6,440 nucleotides of DNA from Defluviitaleaceae bacterium (GTDB lineage Bacteria > Bacillota > Clostridia > Lachnospirales > WQUN01): positions 1 to 6,440 of the forward strand of contig WRHA01000303.1 of NCBI GenBank assembly GCA_009783395.1, in the 5' to 3' direction. The number at the start of each line of letters is the position of its first letter. The first letter of the stretch is position 1. Shown here one piece after another: positions 1 to 5,409 of this stretch. The notes below the pieces were generated by a model. It saw only the letters and a list, made by a program, of their open reading frames with translations, was not told where the DNA came from and did no database searches. Made by a program: the position numbers and the translations under genes.

Positions 1-257
1 AAGATATTTTTACCGCAGAGGAAATCAGAGAAAGCCGTTTACGGGTGGACATTATAGGCGAACTTATAAAGGCGCGTAATGAGCAGGGATTATCACAGCG
101 GGAACTTGAACAACTAAGCGGGGTTAAACAGCCTATAATATCCCGCATGGAAGCGGGGGAAACCAGTCCACAGCTTGACACAGTTTTAAGGGTGCTTGCT
201 CCGTTGGGTAAGACCCTGTATGTAGGGGATATTTCAAAGGTGGAAGCCCACGCATGA
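1..257 (+). CDS. XRE-family HTH antitoxin-like protein (HigA type), 5' end outside window
   Basis: Small DNA-binding protein, probably the antitoxin and autorepressor of a HigBA-type toxin-antitoxin pair. The frame is open from base 3 to the TGA at 255-257, giving 84 visible residues. A GTG at 45 could start translation, but the upstream codons read DIFTAEEIRESRLRV, which fits the usual N-terminal lead-in of these antitoxins, and I see no ribosome binding site before the GTG. The gene therefore most likely begins left of the window. The helix-turn-helix is clear: IGELIKARNEQGLSQRELE, then SGVKQPIISRMEAGETSPQL, then a C-terminal strand with LAPLGKTLYVGD, as in HigA-like proteins encoded after a RelE/Gp49-type toxin. 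By that family habit the toxin gene should lie just upstream, outside the window; this is inference. It sits at the end of the putative integrated element, where such modules often help retain the element. Confidence 0.8.
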   Translation, partial: DIFTAEEIRESRLRVDIIGELIKARNEQGLSQRELEQLSGVKQPIISRMEAGETSPQLDTVLRVLAPLGKTLYVGDISKVEAHA

Positions 258-268
258 CAACAAAATTT

Positions 269-360
269 AACGCACATTTAACGCACAACATAACGAAATA
301 ACGCACATTTAACGCACAACATAACGAAATAACGCACAACATAACGAAATAACGCACAAT
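269..360. repeat. Phased short tandem repeats, iteron-like
   Basis: Two units alternate: A = AACGCACATTT (11 bp) and B = AACGCACAACATAACGAAAT (20 bp). The order is A (269-279), B (280-299), A (300-310), B (311-330), B (331-350), then a degenerate start of another copy (351-360). The shared octamer AACGCACA recurs at 269, 280, 300, 311, 331 and 351, so spacings are 11, 20, 11, 20 and 20 bp, close to one or two turns of B-DNA. The block is AT-rich with no open frame that makes biological sense. It lies between the antitoxin stop codon and the tRNA fragment. Possible roles are accessory binding sites for a recombinase or excisionase, an element replication or relaxase site, or operator copies. 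The sequence does not decide among these. Confidence 0.85.
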
Positions 361-455
361 TTCACTTAACGACACCAAACGCACACAGAGAAGAAACCGC
401 ACAATAACAGGCTTTACGAACATTTGCGAAATGACACAAAACGCAAATTTAGCAA

Positions 456-500
456 CTCATAACCCAAAGGCCGTAGGTTCAAATCCTACCTCCGCAATCA
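456..500 (+). tRNA. 3' half of initiator tRNA-fMet (CAT), 5' half missing
   Basis: The sequence fits a tRNA from the anticodon loop onward: loop CTCATAA (456-462, anticodon CAT), 3' anticodon stem CCCAA (463-467), variable loop AGGCC (468-472), T stem GTAGG (473-477), T loop TTCAAAT (478-484), T stem CCTAC (485-489), 3' acceptor strand CTCCGCA (490-496) and discriminator A (497), followed by TCA rather than an encoded CCA. The CCC after the loop (one side of the three G:C pairs) and A at position 72 are marks of initiator tRNA. The bases before 456 (TTTAGCAA) cannot pair with the anticodon stem and show no D arm, so this copy cannot fold as a tRNA. It is best read as the displaced 3' end left by integration into a tRNA-fMet gene. 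Confidence 0.85.
456..500. other. Putative attR attachment site, right boundary of an integrated element
   Basis: Tyrosine-recombinase elements commonly integrate in tRNA genes, carrying a copy of the 3' portion so that the target tRNA stays whole at one end and a 3' fragment is left at the other. The fragment here begins exactly at the anticodon loop, a known crossover location, and keeps a hairpin terminator just downstream. That places the element to the left (positions 1 to about 455) and the resident chromosome to the right. The core is at most about 45 bp from what is visible; its exact limits need the other end. No integrase gene is in the window. Confidence 0.65.
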
Positions 501-508
501 ACCATGTT

Positions 509-554
509 TACGCCCCCGGTGATACTAACACTATCACCGGGGGCGTATATTTTT
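509..554 (+). terminator. Rho-independent terminator of the original tRNA-fMet gene
   Basis: A perfect stem pairs 509-523 with 533-547 (core CGCCCCCGGTGAT with ATCACCGGGGGCG), and A524:T532 extends it to 16 bp around a 7-nt loop. A T run (550-554) follows. It starts 9 bp after the end of the tRNA fragment, so it was presumably the terminator of the tRNA gene before integration. Today it also shields the downstream kinase gene from transcription coming out of the element. Confidence 0.85.
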
Positions 555-615
555 GTGATGTAGGATTTTATAAGGCGTTGGACACTCATGTCATCGAGGT
601 GTTCAGCGTTTATCC

Positions 616-644
616 TTGTTTTCAAGGCTTTGCCGTGTTAAAAT
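616..644 (+). promoter_or_regulatory. Possible promoter of the HipA-like kinase gene
   Basis: A -10 box TAAAAT (639-644, five of six consensus bases) follows a weak -35 TTGTTT (616-621) by 17 bp. A small inverted repeat, CCTTG-TTTT-CAAGG (614-627), overlaps the -35 and could be an operator. The leader to the GTG start at 710 would be about 58 nt. The match is only moderate and rests on the upstream terminator leaving the gene without another promoter. Confidence 0.35.
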
Positions 645-709
645 CAGTTAAAAACCGGTTGGCTCGAATTCATTTTAGAATGGTAGCCTTGCGTAAAGGA
701 GGGTGACTT

Positions 710-1924
710 GTGACTTGCACACTTATGCATAAAAACATATCGGTTGCGGACGTGGAAATTGACTCCGACAATGGTTATATCGATAAAATTGGTACAATTC
801 ATGCTCCCGAACATTTACCTATAGGCACGACAGGGTCAAGAAGCGCGGATAAAAACAAGCCAAACCGAGCCGCCCTTAATGACTGGTGGCTTGGTCGCTC
901 TATTCCCGCAAGCCGAGATAAAATAGAGGCGGCTCTTTGTGCCTTGGATTTACGGACACCCGCGGCTCTTATCGTCAAATGCTACGGTCTGAGCCTGTCT
1001 GACCAATATTGGATAATGCCCAAAGATTCAGGGCTTAATTGGAGTGCTGTAAATTTTTTTGACAACGATTTTTCGGGGGATATTGGCGAGATATTATTTG
1101 GCAAGAGTCCCAAATACGCAATAAATATGCTTTCGCCGGACGGCACCTCGGATGGTTGGCTCAGAAAAAAATGGAGCATATCAGAAGGCAAGCGAGTTTT
1201 AATCAAAGGCGGAAGCGGAGTTTTTGAGCAAGAGCCTTTTAACGAAGTTGTTGCCACCGCAGTTATGAAACGGTTGCAAATTCCTCACGTCGCCTATGAC
1301 TTGCTTTTTGAATCTGCTTCCGAAGGGGAAAAAGCATACAGCGTATGCGAAAATTTCGTTACGTCTCATACAGAGCTTGTGCCGGCATGGAGAGTCGTTC
1401 AGACCATGAAGCGGCTCAACAACGAATCGGAAATAACTCATCTGTTGCGTTGTTGCAAAAGGCTTGGAATGGAAATGACCGGCATTATCTCAGCCATTGA
1501 TAAGATGTTGACACTTGATTATATAATCGCCAACGAGGATAGGCATTACAATAATTTCGGTTTTTTACGAAACGCCGAAACCTTGGAATGGATTGGCTTC
1601 GCTCCTGTTTATGACAGCGGCACATCGCTTTGGTATAACACGCAAAGAGTTGGCTCGGCGGTTGAATCTAAGCCGTTCAGAAAAAATCAGGACGACCAAC
1701 TTAAACTTGTGCAAAGTTTGAGTTGGTTTGACTACGATGCGCTAAAGGGTGTTGATGCTGATTGTGCCGAAATATTTGCAAAGTCAAGCACGATAGCCCC
1801 CGAACGTGCCAAGGCTATTGGAAATGCTGTTGTGCGCCGTGCCGGAATTGTGGAGCAAATGCGTATTGACGTGGAAATCCCATCTGTTACACAAAAAATC
1901 AAAGCCCACAAAAATATTGTCTAA
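710..1924 (+). CDS. HipA-like kinase-domain protein, solitary
   Basis: A 404-residue protein of the HipA-like atypical serine/threonine kinase fold. HipA itself phosphorylates glutamyl-tRNA synthetase and induces persistence; the target of this subfamily is not known to me. The N-terminal 130 residues form a subfamily-specific region (NRAALNDWWLGRSIPASR near 52-69, GLSLSDQYWI near 93-102). The kinase part follows: LIKGGSG with K166 as the likely nucleotide-binding lysine, EPFNEVVATAVMKRL (175-189), the catalytic loop ANEDRHYNNFG with D277 and N281/N282, and the metal-binding YDSG with D302. All key residues are present and the frame is unbroken, so the gene looks functional. The GTG start is set by the ribosome binding site AAAGGAGGG at 695-703, 6 bp upstream. 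A later ATG at 725 lacks such a site. Unlike classic hipBA there is no adjacent HTH antitoxin in the same operon; members are sometimes misannotated as excisionase. It is the first gene right of the att junction and may be cargo of an older element. Confidence 0.85.
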   Translation: MTCTLMHKNISVADVEIDSDNGYIDKIGTIHAPEHLPIGTTGSRSADKNKPNRAALNDWWLGRSIPASRDKIEAALCALDLRTPAALIVKCYGLSLSDQYWIMPKDSGLNWSAVNFFDNDFSGDIGEILFGKSPKYAINMLSPDGTSDGWLRKKWSISEGKRVLIKGGSGVFEQEPFNEVVATAVMKRLQIPHVAYDLLFESASEGEKAYSVCENFVTSHTELVPAWRVVQTMKRLNNESEITHLLRCCKRLGMEMTGIISAIDKMLTLDYIIANEDRHYNNFGFLRNAETLEWIGFAPVYDSGTSLWYNTQRVGSAVESKPFRKNQDDQLKLVQSLSWFDYDALKGVDADCAEIFAKSSTIAPERAKAIGNAVVRRAGIVEQMRIDVEIPSVTQKIKAHKNIV

Positions 1925-1950
1925 CGTTAAACACGTTTTTCTTTTTCTTC
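1923..1950 (+). terminator. Weak candidate terminator after the HipA-like gene
   Basis: Starting within the stop codon, AACGT (1923-1927) pairs with ACGTT (1933-1937) around a 5-nt loop, followed by a T-rich tract broken by three Cs (1938-1950). The stem is short, so termination may be inefficient. Confidence 0.35.
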
Positions 1951-2074
1951 GCCACATCAATCTCTCCTTCGCGTGTGTTCCGGAACAAAAATTTACGTAA
2001 AAGATACGGCGGGCAAATTGTTCAAATTATTGCTATCTTACCGTAGCATTCCCAAGAACGAGTGAAAAATGTAT

Positions 2075-2109
2075 CAATCGGAATTCCCGCATGTTTCATG
2101 CTTCGATTG
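2075..2109 (-). terminator. Interrupted stem-loop downstream of the prfA operon
   Basis: An outer repeat CAATCG (2075-2080) pairs with CGATTG (2104-2109), and an inner perfect hairpin GCATG-TTT-CATGC (2089-2101) sits within, with an asymmetric bulge of 8 versus 2 nt. Read on the minus strand the structure is followed after a few bases by ATACATTTTT. It may terminate the prfA transcript or be a small dispersed palindromic repeat. Its position 37 bp after the pseudogene stop suits a terminator, but the bulge and the offset T run weaken the case. Confidence 0.35.
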
Positions 2110-2145
2110 TTACCTTTACGCTTGAAATTACAGTGTTGAATGAAA

Positions 2146-2831
2146 TCACGGCGAATCCGCCTTTACCAGCCGCAAATATTCGCGTATGCCGTTTTCTTCA
2201 TCTTGGCGATATTCAAAGGAAAAATGAGATGCCACCACCGTTGCCGCCACATGAAACAAGTCGCACATAATATAGACTGCTGCCCAAATTTCATCATAAT
2301 TGCTACCGGAAAATGTGGCGGCAAATTGTTCATACATTTCCGGACAGTTCCTAAGCACCACCAGAAATTATTTGTACATGAAACCCAATCAAGAAGCGTC
2401 GGCGGTTTTATATGCCAAAATTTATCGTCGTGGAGCGGCATTTCGGGGCGAAATCCGTTGCCGTTGTCCTTATCCAAGAGGGTAATCGAAGGCTCGCCAT
2501 CGTCGATATATGCCTCTGCCTTTATGCCCAAGTCAATGCGGTTTCCGTCCGGGAAAATTATCAGATAGCAAAAATCACCGTCGTTATCCGCTTCGCGCAG
2601 ATTCTCCGGCATTTGCATAATCAACGGCTTACCGAAATTCGCAAAAATCCATTCGGGGTTATTGAAATATGGCGCAACATCGGTCACGTAATAGCTGATG
2701 TCGTAATCCTGAAATTTGTCCTTTTGCACTGCGGGGTTTGCGCGTGAACCCTCCATGCTTACAGCGCGTATTCGCTCGTCTGCATTTGCGACACGTAAGA
2801 TTAACTCCATCATCTCTTGTTCTGTTCGCAT
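2146..2831 (-). pseudogene. Aminoglycoside 6-adenylyltransferase (ANT(6)/AadK family), deletion and frameshift
   Basis: Intact family members (about 285 residues) transfer AMP to the 6-hydroxyl of streptomycin. The first 158 codons are well preserved from the ATG at 2831: MRTEQEMMELILRVA, the nucleotidyltransferase signature with G28-S29 and D42/D44 in DKFQDYDIS, D100 in RIDL, and NNFWW near 154-158. The family C-terminus then continues in another frame (about 2352 down to the TGA at 2148-2146): PEMYEQFAATF, SNYDEIWAAV, FHVAATVVASHFSFEYR. About 60 residues between these parts are missing and the frames no longer match, so an internal deletion near 2350-2360 broke the gene; out of frame, translation ends at 2163. 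The ATG lies one base after the prfA stop and its ribosome binding site (AAGGTG) is inside the last prfA codons, so the start was translationally coupled to prfA. Chromosomal AadK-like enzymes exist, so this need not be an acquired clinical resistance gene. Confidence 0.85.
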
Positions 2832-2832
2832 T

Positions 2833-3897
2833 TTATTCACCTTGCAACTTCTTTGCCTGATCATGCGTAATGCATGTGTCCAAAATTTCGTCCAAATCGC
2901 CGTTTAAAACGGAGTCGAGCCTGTGCAACGTAAGTGAAACGCGATGGTCGGTAACGCGGGATTGCGGAAAATTGTAGGTGCGTATTTTTTCACTGCGGTC
3001 GCCACTGCCAATCTGGTTTTTGCGATCGGCGGCGTTTTCTTTTTGCAAGCGTTCCTGCTCGGCCTCATACAACCGCGCACGCAGGATTTTTATGGCTTTT
3101 TCCTTGTTTTTTAATTGGCTGCGCTCATCCTGGCAAGCCACCGAAATACCCGTGGGAATGTGAGTCATGCGCACTGCGCTGTCGGCTGTGTTTACGCTTT
3201 GGCCGCCTGCGCCTCCACTGCGATAGATGTCGATGCGAACTTCTGCCATATTCAAATCGACGTCAACATCCTCGGCTTCCGGGAGAACAGCGACAGTACA
3301 AGTCGATGTATGGATTCGCCCTTGCGACTCTGTTTCCGGCACTCGCTGTACGCGATGTACGCCGCTTTCATATTTAAGCCGCGAGTATGCGCCGCGACCG
3401 TTTATCATAAACACGATTTCTTTAAATCCTTTTATGCCGTTTTCGTTCGCCGACATTACTTCGGATTTCCAGCGGCGACGTTCGGCATAATGGCAGTACA
3501 TACGGTAAAGCGAATTTGCAAAAAGAGCGGCTTCATCCCCGCCCGCGCCACTGCGAATTTCCACGATGACATTTTTTTCGTCGTTCGGGTCTTTGGGCAA
3601 AAGCAGAATTTTTAATTCCTCCGCAATTTTTTCGACGGCATCGGAGGATTCTTTAATTTCGTCCTTAGCGAGTTGACGCAAATCCTCGTCGGCTTCCTCG
3701 CCAAGCATCTCCTTTGCGTCTTCGATCTGCTGTTGCAGGCGTTTGTATTCGCGATATGTGTCCATTATCGGCGTTAAATCACTGTGTTCCTTCATTAAAA
3801 TGCGAAAACGCGAAGTGTCGTTGATGACTTCCGGGTCGGAAATCGCCGTCGACAGCTCCGCGTATTTTTTTTCAAGTTCATCCAATCTGTCAAACAT
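2833..3897 (-). CDS. prfA: Peptide chain release factor 1 (RF1)
   Basis: RF1 recognises UAA and UAG in the ribosomal A site and triggers hydrolysis of peptidyl-tRNA. From the ATG at 3897 the protein has 354 residues, normal for the family. Domain 1 is the N-terminal helical region (about 1-105); the core begins with [16 protein letters not shown] (111-126). The codon-recognition tripeptide is PET (187-189) in [18 protein letters not shown], typical of Firmicutes RF1; RF2 would have SPF. The catalytic loop is GGQ (231-233) in [13 protein letters not shown] longer frame could start at 3966, but homology begins at [13 protein letters not shown] ribosome binding site GAGAGGTGG lies about 10 nt before the 3897 ATG, and a promoter at 3931-3959 gives a leader of about 27 nt, so the longer start is wrong. 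No prmC methyltransferase gene follows, unlike the common prfA-prmC order; a broken ANT(6) gene occupies that place. Confidence 0.96.
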   Translation of the reverse strand: MFDRLDELEKKYAELSTAISDPEVINDTSRFRILMKEHSDLTPIMDTYREYKRLQQQIEDAKEMLGEEADEDLRQLAKDEIKESSDAVEKIAEELKILLLPKDPNDEKNVIVEIRSGAGGDEAALFANSLYRMYCHYAERRRWKSEVMSANENGIKGFKEIVFMINGRGAYSRLKYESGVHRVQRVPETESQGRIHTSTCTVAVLPEAEDVDVDLNMAEVRIDIYRSGGAGGQSVNTADSAVRMTHIPTGISVACQDERSQLKNKEKAIKILRARLYEAEQERLQKENAADRKNQIGSGDRSEKIRTYNFPQSRVTDHRVSLTLHRLDSVLNGDLDEILDTCITHDQAKKLQGE

Positions 3898-3930
3898 TCT
3901 CTTTTGCCACCTCTCGGAATCAATGCCTGT

Positions 3931-3959
3931 AGTATATGCAATTATCATCATTGCCGCAA
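3931..3959 (-). promoter_or_regulatory. Promoter of prfA
   Basis: On the minus strand, -35 TTGCGG (3959-3954) and -10 TATACT (3936-3931, five of six consensus bases) are separated by exactly 17 bp. Transcription would start near 3924, about 27 nt before the prfA ATG. This supports the shorter RF1 start and shows prfA no longer needs readthrough from the decayed gene upstream. Confidence 0.55.
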
Positions 3960-3991
3960 ATCGCATTCACGCAGACGATTTGCATGAGAGA

Positions 3992-4112
3992 TCACACCGC
4001 CGCGATGCAGTCTATTTCAACGCTCGCGCCTTTGGGCAACGCAGAAACTTGATAGCAAATTCTCGCGGGCGGTTCGTTTGTAAAAAATTTGTTGCCTGTT
4101 TACAGCCATGCA
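3992..4112 (-). pseudogene. C-terminal remnant of a RidA/YjgF-family enamine/imine deaminase gene
   Basis: Read on the minus strand, 35 open codons (4099 to the TGA at 3994-3992) give GNKFFTNEPPARICYQV followed by SALPKGASVEIDCIAAV. This matches the C-terminal signature of RidA proteins (PARSxVxVxxLPxxAxVEIExIA), including the conserved active-site arginine in PAR. Intact RidA has about 125 residues and hydrolyses reactive enamine/imine intermediates from pyridoxal-phosphate enzymes. Directly upstream the frame is closed by TAA (4102-4100), while another frame reads AVN, the residues expected before this segment, so a frameshift or small deletion lies near 4097-4100. Beyond about 4112 I see no convincing homology; roughly the first two thirds of the gene are gone. 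It lies on the same strand as prfA, ending 95 bp before the prfA start, and its 5' part has been replaced by the small-RNA locus. Confidence 0.7.
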
Positions 4113-4127
4113 TTTTCGGCATATAAT
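4099..4127 (+). promoter_or_regulatory. Strong sigma-A-type promoter of a small RNA
   Basis: -35 TTTACA (4099-4104, five of six) and a perfect -10 TATAAT (4122-4127) are separated by 17 bp. A second TATAAT at 4133-4138 lacks a -35. This is the best promoter in the window. It fires to the right, away from prfA, towards the hairpin at 4219-4258, with no reading frame and no ribosome binding site close behind it. Confidence 0.65.
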
Positions 4128-4133
4128 GTTGAT

Positions 4134-4258
4134 ATAATAAAAAGAGAGAACGTCTGTAACCGTCCTCTCGGTTGCTGCTCCGCAAGGTGAAGCGACTAAT
4201 CCGTAATGTTTCTTACGAAAATAGCCACCCATCTGTTTGGTCGCAGGGGTGGCTATTT
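4134..4258 (+). ncRNA. Putative structured small RNA, type I antitoxin-like
   Basis: Transcription from the strong promoter would begin near 4134 and end at the hairpin 4219-4258, an RNA of about 125 nt. Within it, GAGAG and CTCTC can pair, AACCG-TCCTCT-CGGTT forms a small hairpin, and TTGC-TGCTCC-GCAA another. An A-rich start, GC-rich small hairpins and a shared GCCACCC/GGGTGGC bidirectional terminator recall the antisense antitoxin RNAs of Fst/TxpA-like (holin-like toxin) type I toxin-antitoxin loci in Firmicutes, where toxin and antitoxin converge on one terminator. This family assignment is from memory of that architecture, not from alignment. The toxin should lie on the minus strand right of the hairpin, but that place is taken by the truncated permease and I find no small hydrophobic frame there. 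It may be an orphan RNA or a remnant. Confidence 0.45.
4219..4258. terminator. Bidirectional terminator hairpin
   Basis: AAATAGCCACCC (4219-4230) pairs perfectly with GGGTGGCTATTT (4247-4258), a 12-bp stem with a 16-nt loop. The A tract on one side and the T tract on the other make it usable in both directions (TTT on the plus strand, TTTT on the minus strand). It separates the small RNA from the permease remnant. Confidence 0.75.
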
Positions 4259-4305
4259 GTCTTTGTCAGACCGTTTGTCTATGAGAAGGGCAAGGAGCGT
4301 GCAGA

Positions 4306-4779
4306 ATGAAAAATTTGATATTTGCAGACTTTCTGAAACTTCGCAGGTCGTTCGGCTATAAGGGACTGATATTGGCTCTTTTTATATTTGGTGTAGTTTC
4401 TTGGTATATTCCATTAATTGTGTACGAAAGTACGGCAATCACGGGGCTTCACTTTTTACGGAGTGCAGTTGTTGATTTTCAGCTTATATCGTCTTTTATC
4501 GCTATTTATGCCGGAATTTTTATAAGCTCCGAATTTGTTAATCGGACATTCGGGATGGCCGTATCAACCGGAAACAAACGATTCCCTGTCTTTTTTTCAA
4601 AGGTTATTGTTTTTTTAATCGGTTCATTGCCGATGGTCGTTTCGCTTGCCGCGCCGATGGTATTGTTGACATCAATAATGAACGGATTTGCGCCGCAACC
4701 GGAAAATCCGTATATTCACATTATTCACGGCCCTGATGGTGCTTCAAACATAATTAGGTCACGCTCCTTTTACTTGTAA
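4306..4779 (+). pseudogene. ABC-2-type transporter permease, truncated after three membrane segments
   Basis: The 157-residue frame starts with MKNLIFADFLKLRRSF, the usual entry of ABC-2 permeases of lantibiotic-immunity or bacitracin-export type, with ribosome binding site AAGGAG (4292-4297) 8 nt before the ATG. Hydrophobic segments lie at about 20-38, 56-75 and 99-124; between the second and third is SSEFVNRTFGMAVSTGNKR, the conserved cytoplasmic loop of the family. Homology stops near MNGF (125-128). The remaining residues are polar and unlike a fourth segment, and the frame ends at TAA (4777-4779). Family members usually have about 240-260 residues and six segments, so about 40% is missing. 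No ATPase partner is in the window. A non-functional fragment is most likely; the N-terminal part is otherwise unbroken, so the damage may be recent. Confidence 0.75.
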
Positions 4780-4922
4780 ACTTGGCCACGATTATCAATT
4801 GCCTCAATACCCGCACCGATTTTACATAAATCCCCGAAACCCTATCAGGCAATGGCGGGCGTTCTTTGCCCGCGCCTTCGAGACGAACATTTCGCTCCCC
4901 ACCACATGTCCACGGTTCTCAC

Positions 4923-5366
4923 TCACGCTTGGCGTGATTCGAAGGCCATGAAGGTTTCTACTCGGGTGGCGTGTCGGCCGCCTTCAAATTTTGCTTCGAT
5001 GAATTCATCGACTATCATTTTTGCAAGCTCGCGACCAACGACGCGTGCGCCGATGCAAAGAACTTGCGCATCATTATGTTCGCGTGCGAGCTTTGCCGTA
5101 AAGGGTTCTGTGCAAACGATTGCGCGAATGCCATGCACCTTGTTTGCCGCGATACACATGCCCGCGCCCGTTCCGCATAAAAAAACACCGAACTCAAACT
5201 CGCCGTCGGCGATTTTTTTTGCCGCCGCGTGTGCCAATTGGGGATATTCGGCTCGATCGCCGTTCGATCCCATGTCCTCCACTGTGTGTCCTTTTCCCAG
5301 CAAATGAAAAAGCAACTCGGTTTTTAACTCGGTTGCCGCATGATCATTTGTTATGACAATTTTCAC
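4923..5366 (-). CDS. rpiB: Ribose-5-phosphate isomerase B / allose-6-phosphate isomerase
   Basis: Interconverts ribose 5-phosphate and ribulose 5-phosphate; some members also act on allose 6-phosphate. The GTG at 5366 starts a 147-residue protein (VKIVITNDHAATELK), matching the family start and usual length. It has the ribosome binding site GGGAGG 8 nt upstream. An in-frame ATG at 5411 would add 15 unrelated residues and falls on the -10 box, so it is rejected. Visible active-site elements are D8-H9, the GVFLCGTGAG loop with catalytic C64 and T66, NKVHGIRA (75-82), and EHNDAQVLCIGARVVG with H97 and N98. One oddity is NDHAA where most members have SDHAG. The gene diverges from the epimerase gene, and a tetO-like palindrome covers its ribosome binding site. 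The stop codon lies in a small perfect hairpin (TCACGC-TTG-GCGTGA, 4923-4937), without a T run. Confidence 0.93.
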   Translation of the reverse strand: MKIVITNDHAATELKTELLFHLLGKGHTVEDMGSNGDRAEYPQLAHAAAKKIADGEFEFGVFLCGTGAGMCIAANKVHGIRAIVCTEPFTAKLAREHNDAQVLCIGARVVGRELAKMIVDEFIEAKFEGGRHATRVETFMAFESRQA

Positions 5367-5376
5367 CAAAAAAACC

Positions 5377-5395
5377 TCCCTATCAGTGATAAAAA
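5377..5395. promoter_or_regulatory. tetO-like palindrome in the rpiB leader
   Basis: TCCCTATCAGTGATA (5377-5391) followed by AAAA agrees with 17 of 19 bases of the Tn10 tetO2 operator (TCCCTATCAGTGATAGAGA). The symmetric core TATCA-G-TGATA is perfect. It lies between the rpiB -10 box and its start codon and overlaps the ribosome binding site, so a bound repressor could block transcription or RNA structure could affect translation. No TetR-family gene is in the window. The palindrome is seen; its use as an operator is inference. Confidence 0.4.
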
Positions 5396-5409
5396 ATGTT
5401 TCGTTTAGC

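Noticed and set aside
269..360. CRISPR array
   Set aside because: Units are 11 and 20 bp, abut each other and have no unique spacers; no cas genes.
133..423. Minus-strand open frame with repetitive hydrophobic sequence (RYFVMLCV)
   Set aside because: It is a translation of the short DNA repeats and the antisense of the antitoxin gene, not a membrane protein.
431..706. Plus-strand open frame of 91 codons
   Set aside because: It runs through the tRNA fragment and its terminator, has no ribosome binding site and no family resemblance.
2010..2165. Minus-strand frame of about 46 codons after the ANT(6) stop (contains HAGIPIDTFFTR)
   Set aside because: It has no start with a ribosome binding site, overlaps the pseudogene end and a hairpin, and resembles no family I can name.
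3115..3615. Plus-strand frame of 166 codons
   Set aside because: It lies wholly antisense to conserved prfA codons and is explained by them.
3895..3966. Longer RF1 start giving 377 residues
   Set aside because: The extra 23 residues lack family similarity and include the prfA promoter; the ATG at 3897 has the ribosome binding site.
4017..4232. Minus-strand frame of 71 codons as a small protein gene
   Set aside because: It mixes the terminator hairpin, the small-RNA region and an off-frame reading of the ridA remnant; no ribosome binding site.
4855..4873. Hairpin GCGGGC-loop-GCCCGC as an rpiB terminator
   Set aside because: The stem is only 6 bp and no T run follows on either strand.
4852..5307. 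Plus-strand frame of 151 codons
   Set aside because: It is the antisense shadow of rpiB, rich in Cys, Arg and Pro, with no ribosome binding site.
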